Positions 1-6,772 of a stretch of DNA of 11,295 nucleotides are shown piece by piece. Where the stretch lies: NCBI GenBank assembly GCA_017425765.1, contig JAFOXE010000163.1, forward strand, positions 1-11,295, in the 5' to 3' direction. Position 1 is the first letter of the stretch. Each line of letters starts with the position of its first letter. The notes below the pieces were generated by a model. The model had not been told where the DNA came from and did no database searches. It saw nothing but the letters and a program-made list of their open reading frames with translations. The translations under genes were made by a program, and so were the position numbers. Source of the DNA: Paraprevotella sp. (GTDB taxonomy: Bacteria; Bacteroidota; Bacteroidia; Bacteroidales; Bacteroidaceae).

Positions 1-654
1 AAACAAAAGCTTGTTTGTATGAGAGCATTAGGGGCATACGACAAAGCTATATACGAGTATGAAACTGCAGCCGACAGCCTAAAACAAGAAAATGCTCTTA
101 TCAACGAAATCTCAAAAACATATTATCTTATAAACAACTACGAAAAAAGCATAGAAATTCTGAATAGCACCCAAAAGGCACTATCAGATTCCATGGATTT
201 ATACCAAACAGAAATAATGAAAGCTACAGCATTTGCACGTATAAACAACTTCAATGAAATGAACAAATCTGTGTGCAATGCAACTCAAACAATGAGAAGT
301 AATTACAGAAACACGGAGAACCTTAAACTGTTTAACGAACTGCAAAACATAAAAACAAAGAATCCTAAAACCGCCAAGTGGTTGTCGTTATTCCCAGGAG
401 CCGGTTATCTATATGCAGGACACAAGGGAAGCGCCGCCACCTCATTTCTAATCAATGGATTATTAGCCTATGCAACCTATACCAGCATTAAGACCGAGAA
501 TTATGGATTAGCAGCACTAACGGGTTTCTTCAACATCTCGTTCTATATAGGAAATATAGTAGGGGCTGGCAAAAGTGCAAGACGAACAAACGAAATGAAC
601 AAGTTGAAAACAATTCGTAAAATTGAACATTATAATAACCTATTTAATCAGTAA
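1..654 (+). CDS. TPR-repeat protein with C-terminal membrane segments (5' end outside window)
   Basis: The reading frame is open to the first base of the window, so the N-terminus is missing. The ATG at 19 lies inside a TPR-like helix and is unlikely to be the start. The visible 217 residues begin with about three helical hairpins of TPR character, for example the stretches around LGAYDKAIYEYETAADSL, TYYLINNYEKSIEIL and ATAFARINNFNEM. They are followed by a lysine/proline-rich linker and a hydrophobic tail beginning LFPGAGYLYAGHKGSA, with two or three membrane-spanning stretches, and a basic end. A PGAG-x-YAG motif before short membrane helices is common in Bacteroidota envelope TPR proteins of unknown function. 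The next gene starts only 6 nt after the stop, so the two are probably co-transcribed. I infer an inner-membrane, protein-interaction role. The exact function is unknown. Confidence 0.75.
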   Translation, partial: KQKLVCMRALGAYDKAIYEYETAADSLKQENALINEISKTYYLINNYEKSIEILNSTQKALSDSMDLYQTEIMKATAFARINNFNEMNKSVCNATQTMRSNYRNTENLKLFNELQNIKTKNPKTAKWLSLFPGAGYLYAGHKGSAATSFLINGLLAYATYTSIKTENYGLAALTGFFNISFYIGNIVGAGKSARRTNEMNKLKTIRKIEHYNNLFNQ

Positions 655-660
655 AACAAA

Positions 661-1182
661 ATGAAAAAGATTATGCTTAAAAACTTAGCCGTATTTATGG
701 CTATCGTAATGATGTTTGTGTCTGTACAATCTGCAGGAGCACAAGGAAAAAGTTATGTTACATTAAAGGCTGGAACACCCGTAATGCTTGAACTTCTTTC
801 CCATGTAAACTCTAATCGTTGCCATGCAGGCGATATGGTAGACTTTAGAGTAAGTCAAGACGTTAAGGTGAACGGAAAAGTGGTTATTGCTGCCGGAGCT
901 ATTGCAAGAGGACAAGTAACATACGCTCAGAAAAACAACTTCTTTGGAACACCTGGCGAAGTAAGCGTTGTGGTGCGCAGTGTAACAACAGTTGACGGCA
1001 CGCAAATTCCATTAACATCTACAAGCCTTAGTAATGAAGGTAACGACAAGTTAGCAGCTTCAATTGTTGTAACTATATTCTGCCTTTTGGGCTTCATAAT
1101 AAAAGGCGGTAAAGGTGAGCTAATTCCAGGAACACAGCTGCATGCTATTGTAACAGCCGACGTGGAAATTGAAAATAATTAA
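661..1182 (+). CDS. secreted beta-rich protein of unknown function
   Basis: The 173-residue protein opens with a clear Sec signal peptide: a basic MKK...K start, a hydrophobic core at about 9-23, and AGA-Q as a likely signal peptidase I site near residue 27. The rest is rich in alternating valine/threonine strands. It contains a pattern of the type 'AGTPV-L-L ... GD-V-F-V--DV-V-GKVVI--GA-A-G-V', which recurs in secreted proteins of many bacteria. Around 131-148 there is a hydrophobic, glycine-containing stretch that could be a membrane segment or a buried hairpin. It ends with a further strand region (IPGTQLHAIVTADVEI). It follows the TPR membrane protein with a 6-nt gap and probably shares its transcript, so the pair may act together at the envelope. 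I recognise no catalytic motif and give no function. Confidence 0.8.
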   Translation: MKKIMLKNLAVFMAIVMMFVSVQSAGAQGKSYVTLKAGTPVMLELLSHVNSNRCHAGDMVDFRVSQDVKVNGKVVIAAGAIARGQVTYAQKNNFFGTPGEVSVVVRSVTTVDGTQIPLTSTSLSNEGNDKLAASIVVTIFCLLGFIIKGGKGELIPGTQLHAIVTADVEIENN

Positions 1183-1189
1183 GAAATGG

Positions 1190-1220
1190 TTTGCAAATAA
1201 GCACACAATTACTAATTTTG
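1190..1220 (+). promoter_or_regulatory. Bacteroidota primary-sigma promoter for the TRL-like gene
   Basis: TTTG at 1190-1193 is followed after exactly 19 nt by TAATTTTG at 1213-1220. This is a perfect match to the Bacteroidota -33/-7 consensus TTTG-N19-TAnnTTTG. Transcription should start a few bases past 1220, which gives a leader of roughly 80 nt before the ATG at 1309. It separates the lipoprotein gene from the upstream operon. Confidence 0.8.
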
Positions 1221-1252
1221 CAAAAAAGATAACAAAAAATGTATAATTAGTA

Positions 1253-1294
1253 ATGCCAATACATTTTTAACGATAACCGGTCGTTGGCATGACC
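1253..1294 (+). promoter_or_regulatory. possible structured 5' leader of the TRL-like gene
   Basis: Within the predicted leader, ATGCCAA (1253-1259) can pair with TTGGCAT (1284-1290). Two other pairings compete for the same bases: AACGA (1269-1273) with TCGTT (1281-1285), and GGTC (1279-1282) with GACC (1291-1294). The structure ends about 15-18 nt before the start codon and leaves the A-rich start region exposed. It could tune translation or stability. No known riboswitch class is recognised, and chance pairing is possible in a segment this short. Confidence 0.3.
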
Positions 1295-1308
1295 ATAAAA
1301 AAACTATT

Positions 1309-1590
1309 ATGAAAAAACTATTTTATGCTATTGCGTGCTGCGCATTGTTTGCTAGCTGCTGTACAGTTTCACACCCAATCTGCGCAACATCAAACCCAGT
1401 AGGTACAAGATATGGTGAAACAAGTAGCTATATTTACCTTGGTTTCTTTGGTGCTAACGGAAAAGACTGCGGTATTGAACAAAGTGCAAAGAAGGGTAAC
1501 ATCACAAAGATTTCTCATGTAGACATGCGTGATAAGGCTTACTTTTTTGGTGTAGTTAAAAAACGTACTATTACCGTATACGGCGAATAA
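1309..1590 (+). CDS. TRL-like family lipoprotein
   Basis: The 93-residue protein has a short lipoprotein signal: MKK, a hydrophobic core, and FASC with Cys17 as the likely lipidated residue (F at -3 is a slightly relaxed lipobox). The mature part carries the TRL-like family pattern: ATSNPVG-(K/R)-GE at 26-37, a YLGFFGANGKDCGIEQSAKKGNITKISHVDM segment condensed from 43-73, and a closing beta strand TITVYGE at the C-terminus. It is a normal full length for that family. TRL-like proteins are small surface or periplasmic proteins whose molecular role is not established. The gene has its own promoter (1190-1220) and terminator (1609-1645), so it is monocistronic. The double Cys pairs (10-11 and 17-18) are unusual but lie in the signal region. 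Confidence 0.85.
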   Translation: MKKLFYAIACCALFASCCTVSHPICATSNPVGTRYGETSSYIYLGFFGANGKDCGIEQSAKKGNITKISHVDMRDKAYFFGVVKKRTITVYGE

Positions 1591-1608
1591 ATCCAAGCAT
1601 TTATACAT

Positions 1609-1645
1609 AATAAGGGGCAACCACATGGTTGCCCCTTATTTATTT
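1609..1645 (+). terminator. intrinsic terminator of the TRL-like gene
   Basis: A 14-bp perfect stem (1609-1622 with 1627-1640, core AGGGGCAACC/GGTTGCCCCT) with the 4-nt loop ACAT is followed by TATTTT. It lies 18 nt after the stop codon. Confidence 0.9.
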
Positions 1646-1675
1646 TGTACAAAGAAAGTCAATGTAACCAAAACT

Positions 1676-1740
1676 ATCACCCTACCCTAATAACATCATT
1701 ACAATTTTTTATCTGTATCAAGTTATTAGAATAGGGTGAT
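1676..1740 (-). terminator. imperfect hairpin downstream of the paaK-ACT operon, probable terminator
   Basis: ATCACCCTA (1676-1684) pairs with TAGGGTGAT (1732-1740). Inside it, CTAATAAC (1687-1694) pairs with GTTATTAG (1722-1729) across a 2x2 internal mismatch, leaving a 27-nt A/T-rich loop. On the minus strand it starts 20 nt after the ACT gene stop and is followed by AGTTTTGG. It lies between convergent genes and could also back up the plus-strand terminator. No flanking duplication suggests a mobile element. Confidence 0.55.
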
Positions 1741-1760
1741 TTTATAATTTGATTATAATA

Positions 1761-2189
1761 TTAAATCAACGTTGACAAGTCCTTCTCGGCAACGAACGAT
1801 AAGCGATTTAAGATGATGCACTCTCGGGTGCGCTCGGCATTATCGGTACGGAACACAAGGATTCCCTTATCTCCCAAAAGGAATGAGTACATATAGGTGA
1901 TGCCTATACCCTCGCTGCTCAACACACGAACGGCCTCGGCAGCTCTGCCGGGTTGATTGTCGAGTGTGATGGCAAACACGTCGGAAAGCGAAACTGAAAT
2001 ACCGGCTTCCTTCAAGCAGGTATAGGCTCGTGTAGGCTCCGAACAAATAATGCGATAGATGCCATACTCCACCGTGTCGGCAATGGTGGAAGCTATGAGT
2101 TGAATACCGGCCTCGCTCAACAAGTCAAGCACTTTTTGTAGTGTTCCGGCCTTATTCTCGATGAATATAGATAATTGATGTATAGTCAT
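1761..2189 (-). CDS. tandem ACT-domain protein, PaaK-associated
   Basis: The 142-residue protein consists of two ACT folds, about residues 3-67 and 70-140. Each begins with a strand followed by the ligand-site-like turn, ENKAGTLQKVLDLLSEAGI in the first and DNQPGRAAEAVRVLSSEGI in the second. ACT domains bind amino acids or related small ligands. Stand-alone tandem ACT proteins of this type are commonly encoded next to PaaK-like ligases in Bacteroidota and other anaerobes, so a role in sensing aromatic amino acids or their derivatives is a reasonable inference. It starts 19 nt downstream of the paaK stop and surely shares its transcript. There is no catalytic domain. Confidence 0.88.
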   Translation of the reverse strand: MTIHQLSIFIENKAGTLQKVLDLLSEAGIQLIASTIADTVEYGIYRIICSEPTRAYTCLKEAGISVSLSDVFAITLDNQPGRAAEAVRVLSSEGIGITYMYSFLLGDKGILVFRTDNAERTRECIILNRLSFVAEKDLSTLI

Positions 2190-2208
2190 ACTTGTTCTTA
2201 TTTGCGGG

Positions 2209-3507
2209 TTAATATGGTTTTCTCAAGTCGCGTACTCTCACAGCCTTACCTTCGGATTGTGGCAAAGAGCCTTTCGGAAGAAGTTTCACTCGAGGCGTTA
2301 CCAAAATCTCGTCCTTGATGACGCGAGTGATATCGCGAGTAAGACTTTGCAATCTGGCGTAGTCGTCGGTAAACAATTGGTTCAACTCCACCTCGATGGT
2401 CATTTCATCATTCGAATCTACGGTTTCGAGCGTAATCAGATAATCGGTTGCTAATTCGGGGAACTGAAGCAGCACGGTTTCAATTTGAATGGGGAAGATG
2501 TTCACACCCTTCAAAATAATCATATCATCGCTGCGACCCTTCATGCGGTCAAGACGCACATGCTTGCGTCCACACGGACATTCACCGGGCAGAATTCGAG
2601 TTAAATCGCGAGTGCGGTAGCGCAACAAGGGCATAGCCTCTCGATTGAGTGTTGTGAGCACCAACTCGCCCACCTCGCCATCGGGCACAGGTTCCAAGGT
2701 GTCGGGATTGATGATTTCTACAATATAATAGTCTTCCCAAATGTGCAAACCATTTTGCTCTGTACATTCGAATGCTACACCAGGACCACACATTTCTGAC
2801 ATACCGAAGGAGTTATAGGCTTTCACGCCCAACATTTCTTCAATACGTTTACGTTGTGCTTCAGAGTGAGGTTCGGCACCAATCACTAAGGTCTTCAACT
2901 TGGTGTCGCGAGCCGGGTCGATTCCCATACTTTCCATTACTTCATGAAGACGAGCGGCGTAGCTAGGAATGGCATGAATTGCTGTAGTGCCAAAGTCGGT
3001 GATGAACTTCAATTGGCGCTTGGTGTTACCGGCTGCCGCAGGAACGGTGAGCATACCTAAATGTTCGGCACCATATTGAAATCCGAGTCCACCGGTGAAC
3101 ATACCGTAACCGGATGTGTTTTGGAAAACATCGTTCGGACGAAGTCCCACCATATACAAACAACGAGCCACAGCCTTAGCCCACTCTTGAAGATCCTTTT
3201 CGGTGTGCAAAATCACCGTAGGATTTCCGGTTGTTCCGCTTGAAGAATGCAGACGTGTACACTTTTCCAACGGTACGGCCGCCATTCCAAAGGGGTAGGT
3301 GTCGCGTAAATCTTGCTTTGTTGTGAATGGAATCTTCTGTAGATCCTCCAAACTACAAATATCTTCGGGCGTAAGATTATTGTCGGCAAAACGCTGACGA
3401 TAAAAAGGAGAGTTCATGCAGTGGCGCACGGTATCTTTCAAGCGCTTTAACTGCAAATCCTTTATTTCCGAACGACTTAATGTCTCAAATTCAGGATGTA
3501 AATACAT
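2209..3507 (-). CDS. paaK: phenylacetate-CoA ligase family protein (aryl-acid AMP-forming)
   Basis: The 432-residue protein is the usual PaaK length and belongs to the adenylate-forming (ANL) superfamily. It activates phenylacetate or related aryl acids such as indoleacetate with ATP and CoA in the cytosol. Visible motifs are the P-loop SSSGTTG (about 88-94), the adenine-binding YNSFGMSE (231-238), RYRTRD (296-301) containing the ribose-binding Asp, and the hinge GRSDDMIILKGVN (324-336). Near the C-terminus GKAVRVRD (about 422-429) holds the likely catalytic lysine. A CPCGR segment (310-314) is also typical of this family. In anaerobes PaaK usually works with indolepyruvate:ferredoxin oxidoreductase (IorAB), which is absent here. 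The ACT gene follows after 19 nt. The substrate cannot be fixed from sequence. Confidence 0.9.
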   Translation of the reverse strand: MYLHPEFETLSRSEIKDLQLKRLKDTVRHCMNSPFYRQRFADNNLTPEDICSLEDLQKIPFTTKQDLRDTYPFGMAAVPLEKCTRLHSSSGTTGNPTVILHTEKDLQEWAKAVARCLYMVGLRPNDVFQNTSGYGMFTGGLGFQYGAEHLGMLTVPAAAGNTKRQLKFITDFGTTAIHAIPSYAARLHEVMESMGIDPARDTKLKTLVIGAEPHSEAQRKRIEEMLGVKAYNSFGMSEMCGPGVAFECTEQNGLHIWEDYYIVEIINPDTLEPVPDGEVGELVLTTLNREAMPLLRYRTRDLTRILPGECPCGRKHVRLDRMKGRSDDMIILKGVNIFPIQIETVLLQFPELATDYLITLETVDSNDEMTIEVELNQLFTDDYARLQSLTRDITRVIKDEILVTPRVKLLPKGSLPQSEGKAVRVRDLRKPY

Positions 3508-3541
3508 AGTATGTTGTGTTTATAAATTCTTATTGTGATGA

Positions 3542-3549
3542 CAAAAATA
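3542..3549 (-). promoter_or_regulatory. probable -7 box of the paaK-ACT operon
   Basis: Read on the minus strand the sequence is TATTTTTG, which fits TAnnTTTG, about 35 nt upstream of the paaK ATG. No TTTG sits at the expected -33 distance, so the match is partial. The location after the upstream gene's terminator supports an independent promoter. Confidence 0.4.
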
Positions 3550-3585
3550 CGTAAAATTCTGCAATGATGTACGGATGACACGTAC

Positions 3586-3654
3586 AAAAAAAAGAAATTG
3601 GACAAACGTGAAAAGGCAAACCGCAATAAATGCCACCTTTTTAGCTTGTCCAAT
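3586..3654 (-). terminator. intrinsic terminator of the HAD-thioesterase gene
   Basis: On the minus strand ATTGGACAA (3654-3646) pairs with TTGTCCAAT (3605-3597) in a 9-bp outer stem. An inner stem pairs AAAAGG with CCTTTT (3636-3641 and 3611-3616). The tract TTCTTTTTTTT follows at once. It begins about 24 nt after the stop at 3678 and separates this gene from paaK. Confidence 0.85.
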
Positions 3655-3677
3655 CCTATATTCGGAATCGATGAAAC

Positions 3678-4910
3678 TTATCTACGTTTCATCACACTAT
3701 TCACCACGCGAACGGACGAAACCAACTTTTCGGTCGATGTAAACACGTCCACATTCCACACATGAGAAGACCTGCCTTTGTGCACAATGGTAGCTACAGC
3801 ACGCACTGTATCGCCCTCGTGTGCCGAAGAAATATGATTGCCACTCACCTGCATTCCCACCACAAACTCATCAGATTGACAAGCTATCATAGAACCTAAT
3901 CCGGCTACCGTTTCGGCTAGAGCCAATGTAGCACCTCCGTGCAAAATGCCAAAGGGCTGTCGATTGCAATGATCGACAGGCATTGTGGCCTCCACTCTCT
4001 CTTCCGAGGCAAACGTGTACTGAATACCTAAGTTGCCCATTAAGGTAGAAGCCGATTGTGCATTCAAGGCATCGAGCGGGATTGAGGTGGCACGCACCTC
4101 ATCTAAAATGGATTTCTCCACAGCCACAGCCACACCGTCTTCCTCGTTTGATAGGGTTATAGATTCAGCACATCGCTTTACCGAGTCGGGCGCATTGCCC
4201 ATAGCTATGCCTAATCCGGCCAATTGCAACATGCCTACATCGCAAATGCCATCACCTATGGCTATTACCTCCTCGGCCTTGATGCCCTCATTCTCCATAA
4301 AGGCAGCTAGGGTGTTTGCCTTGTCTACCGAACAGCCTACCACTTCGAGAAAGTGAGGCTCAGAACGGAACACATCCATCACACCGGCCAGTCGTTTTTT
4401 CCAATATTGCTCTAATTCTACCAGAGTTTTCTCGTCATCGCTCACCAACATAACCTTGCATGGGGCAAAATCGATAGCGATGGAGAAATCGGGTTGTTCG
4501 TCCACTTCCATTCCGTTGATGGCAGCCTCGTAACGTACGTGCTTGTTGTCGCCTCGATTGGTCATCACCCGATTTTCGTCGTAGGTTAATAGTGCAAAAC
4601 CATATTTATTGGCTTTCTTCTCCAGATACGGAAGCATCTCGGGACTTATCCTTTTTTCGAAGAGCACCACCCCGTTGGAGGCACTGATGATTTGTCCGCC
4701 ATTGTACGATAAAATGTAACCTCCATACGTACCTAACTCCAATTCCTTGGCCAAGGGAAGTAAACCATACGTAGGTCTGCCCGATGCCAACATAATACGT
4801 ACCCCCATTTGCTGCACCTTTCGAAGGGCAGAAAGCGTACGTTTAGTAATCTCTTTTGACTCGTTGAGAAGAGTACCATCCACATCAAGAACCAACAATT
4901 TATACTTCAT
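3678..4910 (-). CDS. fusion protein: Cof-type HAD phosphatase plus MenI/YdiI-like hotdog thioesterase
   Basis: This 410-residue protein has two enzymes in one chain. Residues 1-270 form a Cof-type (HAD-IIB) phosphatase with motif I DVDGT (9-13), motif II SGR (43-45), the motif III lysine K197 in VDKANT, and the motif IV metal-binding GDGICD (219-224, where the family more often has GDGxND). Residues about 285-406 form a PaaI/YdiI hotdog thioesterase. QPFGILHGGATLALAE (318-333) carries the HGG motif and the likely catalytic Glu333, and the surrounding sequence closely resembles E. coli YdiI (MenI) and EntH. A DHNA-CoA hydrolase role in menaquinone synthesis is therefore plausible, but other acyl-CoA substrates cannot be excluded. 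The HAD substrate is unknown. The gene is monocistronic, with its own Shine-Dalgarno sequence, -7 box and terminator. The reading frame runs through without a stop, so this is a true fusion and not two adjacent genes. Confidence 0.9.
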   Translation of the reverse strand: MKYKLLVLDVDGTLLNESKEITKRTLSALRKVQQMGVRIMLASGRPTYGLLPLAKELELGTYGGYILSYNGGQIISASNGVVLFEKRISPEMLPYLEKKANKYGFALLTYDENRVMTNRGDNKHVRYEAAINGMEVDEQPDFSIAIDFAPCKVMLVSDDEKTLVELEQYWKKRLAGVMDVFRSEPHFLEVVGCSVDKANTLAAFMENEGIKAEEVIAIGDGICDVGMLQLAGLGIAMGNAPDSVKRCAESITLSNEEDGVAVAVEKSILDEVRATSIPLDALNAQSASTLMGNLGIQYTFASEERVEATMPVDHCNRQPFGILHGGATLALAETVAGLGSMIACQSDEFVVGMQVSGNHISSAHEGDTVRAVATIVHKGRSSHVWNVDVFTSTEKLVSSVRVVNSVMKRR

Positions 4911-4914
4911 GACT

Positions 4915-4920
4915 CCTCCT
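4915..4920 (-). promoter_or_regulatory. canonical Shine-Dalgarno of the HAD-thioesterase gene
   Basis: On the minus strand AAAGGAGGAGTC directly precedes the ATG at 4910. AGGAGG is 4 nt from the start codon, or 5-6 nt counting the overlapping GGAG. The other starts in this window lack such a site, as is usual in Bacteroidota, so this gene may be translated unusually well. It also fixes the start codon. Confidence 0.8.
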
Positions 4921-4938
4921 TTCTTTTATTGTGTCACA

Positions 4939-4946
4939 CAAATATA
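4939..4946 (-). promoter_or_regulatory. probable -7 box of the HAD-thioesterase gene
   Basis: On the minus strand TATATTTG fits TAnnTTTG and lies about 29 nt upstream of the start codon. The -33 TTTG is not found at the expected spacing. It falls in the 85-nt gap after dacB. No convincing dacB terminator is visible there, so read-through from dacB is also possible. Confidence 0.4.
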
Positions 4947-4995
4947 GATAAAGGAAAAAGAAGTACCTACACCCTCACCTACTTTTTAGCATCTT

Positions 4996-6297
4996 TTATC
5001 TACAAAAGAGTTCGCAGAGCTTGTCTTGATAATTGCGACCGAGGCTTAAAGGAGCTACACCTTGATTTATGATGCAAAAAGCAAGAAGATGTCCGTTGGA
5101 AGTTGTGGCATATCCCGCCAAAGAACTGACGCCGGTCACCGTACCCGTCTTGGCACGCACTTTTTGGTATGCTGCGCTCGTTTGCATTCGATTCTTTAGA
5201 GTTCCGTCTATACCGGATATGGGCATAGAGGCATAAAACGATGGAAATATATGGGAACTTTTATGTGCATAACGCAAAAAAGCCACCTCCAACTCGGCAC
5301 TTACATAATTATATAAAGACAATCCACTACCATCGGCCACGTGATAGTTAGTCGGTATATAGCCCATTTTGCTTATGAGGTTGTGAATATGTTGTACCGC
5401 TTGTTTTCTGCCGGCAAAATGCTCACCCTCATGGGCCGCCACGGCATAGAACAAGGCTTCGGCATATAGATTGTCACTCTCTTTCATCATGTCGTGAAGC
5501 ACCTCTTGAATAGAACGAGAATGGGTATATAAACACCGTGCTTCCGGTGGACAAATGCCCTTTCTGAATCGTTTGAAACAACTTACCCCTTGTCGTTTCA
5601 TCTCGGCACGCAAAGCACTCAAAAACGCATCTCTACGTTTATAAATCAATGGGGTTAGTGTGGGATTCTTATCGTCCCAACACCATCCGGACCCCCATTT
5701 CAGAGAGTCCTTCATGCTCACATCGGCGTAACAATTACCGTCGACCGACTTTATACCGGCCTTGCGTAATTCACGCACAAGCACCTTCATATCCTCTTGG
5801 TTGAAACAAGGATCGAAACCACCTATTACATACACATCTCCGTAAAGAGTTGATGATTTTAGCTCTCCGGTTATGCACAAACGGGTACATACCTTGTATT
5901 TATCTCCCAACAAATCTAATGCAGTTACGGCCGTAATGATTTTCTGCGTAGAGGCCGGTCGCATACGATGCTTTGGATTGTATGCAAAGAGCAAAGAATC
6001 GGCGGTAAGATCGTATACACACAAACCTAATTGTGTGGTTGCCAACAAACTGTCTTTGAGCATGCTATCTAACGAACATTGCAGGTTTTGCGGCCACAAT
6101 AAGGGCTTGGGAGTTATCTCTAAAGGTACGGAATCTTGTGGTATCACGGTAGCCAAACCGGTGCCCACTGCACCAAAATCCAACGTGCCTTCCGGTGCAG
6201 TGTTTTGTGTGCTACCGTGTCGGGCACATGCCCCCAAGAATATTAAGAAAACAAGAAGAACTACATGAACTGGGATTTTTGATTTGGAATTTTTCAT
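4996..6297 (-). CDS. dacB: D-alanyl-D-alanine carboxypeptidase/endopeptidase, PBP4 (peptidase S13) lipoprotein
   Basis: The 433-residue protein carries a lipoprotein signal peptide: a hydrophobic core at 11-22 and the lipobox LGAC with Cys24. It should therefore be anchored in a membrane facing the periplasm. The three penicillin-binding-protein active-site motifs are intact: S116-T-Q-K119 (SxxK), S274-D-N276 (SxN) and K383-T-G385 (KTG). The long segment between SxxK and SxN is the insertion typical of family S13. S13 enzymes cleave the terminal D-Ala or D-Ala crosslinks of peptidoglycan. The preceding gene ends 11 nt upstream, so both form an operon. The gap is exactly the near-palindrome AGTAC-G-GTACT (6299-6309), with no Shine-Dalgarno. 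Confidence 0.93.
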   Translation of the reverse strand: MKNSKSKIPVHVVLLVFLIFLGACARHGSTQNTAPEGTLDFGAVGTGLATVIPQDSVPLEITPKPLLWPQNLQCSLDSMLKDSLLATTQLGLCVYDLTADSLLFAYNPKHRMRPASTQKIITAVTALDLLGDKYKVCTRLCITGELKSSTLYGDVYVIGGFDPCFNQEDMKVLVRELRKAGIKSVDGNCYADVSMKDSLKWGSGWCWDDKNPTLTPLIYKRRDAFLSALRAEMKRQGVSCFKRFRKGICPPEARCLYTHSRSIQEVLHDMMKESDNLYAEALFYAVAAHEGEHFAGRKQAVQHIHNLISKMGYIPTNYHVADGSGLSLYNYVSAELEVAFLRYAHKSSHIFPSFYASMPISGIDGTLKNRMQTSAAYQKVRAKTGTVTGVSSLAGYATTSNGHLLAFCIINQGVAPLSLGRNYQDKLCELFCR

Positions 6298-6308
6298 CAG
6301 TACGGTAC

Positions 6309-6725
6309 TTATTTATGAGTATTCAACTCAGACTGCTTTTTCAACAATACGTGACAAAACTCTGCTGCCATGGAAGGGTTCAACAAAATTTGTCGTCCAT
6401 TCTTCAGGGTTAGCACCACCATGTCGCCACGCTGCACACAGCCCAACAATGGTGTAAGATGATGAAGTTCCACCCGTTCTATATCGGCAAGGTTTATCTC
6501 CTTTCTGCGGCTTAATCTCCCCTTGTCAACAAACAAATGCCCCTCGTCGTCGAGGATGAAACGGGTGTGAACAATACGCTCTACAGCCAACACCAACAAC
6601 AACATGAAAAACAATGCCCACAAGGGCATTTTTTCCCAAAAGAAAAAAACACATAAAACCACGCTCGGCAACAACGTACCTAACGATAGAACAATATTGG
6701 TTTTAGCTTGAAAAGTTCTGATCAT
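6309..6725 (-). CDS. small membrane protein with bacterial PH-like domain
   Basis: The 138-residue protein has two membrane helices (about 11-29 and 33-50) forming a hairpin. A soluble domain at about 54-132 follows with alternating strands (RFILDDEGHLFVDKGRLSR, NLADIERVELHHL, DMVVLTLKNGRQILLNP) and a final helix. This matches the bacterial PH-like domains found in small Bacteroidota membrane proteins. Function in these families is generally unknown. Lipid or protein binding at the inner membrane is only an inference. It is the first gene of a two-gene operon with dacB (11-nt gap), which hints at an envelope role. It is divergent from nadB. I see no clear promoter box on this strand. Confidence 0.8.
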   Translation of the reverse strand: MIRTFQAKTNIVLSLGTLLPSVVLCVFFFWEKMPLWALFFMLLLVLAVERIVHTRFILDDEGHLFVDKGRLSRRKEINLADIERVELHHLTPLLGCVQRGDMVVLTLKNGRQILLNPSMAAEFCHVLLKKQSELNTHK

Positions 6726-6772
6726 CGTCTTCTAATTTGCAGGCAAGTTAGCAAAAAATCAGCTTCCGTAGG

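Noticed and set aside
1676-1740. Hairpin considered as a miniature inverted-repeat element
   Set aside because: There is no target-site duplication and no second copy in the window. Its position directly after the ACT gene fits a terminator better.
4033-4356. Plus-strand open frame of about 107 codons inside the HAD-thioesterase gene
   Set aside because: It is antisense to a clear two-domain enzyme and has no family features. It is a shadow frame.
5873-6268. Plus-strand open frame of about 131 codons antisense to dacB
   Set aside because: dacB is unmistakable on the other strand with all three PBP motifs. The antisense frame is rich in unlikely residues and lacks domain features.
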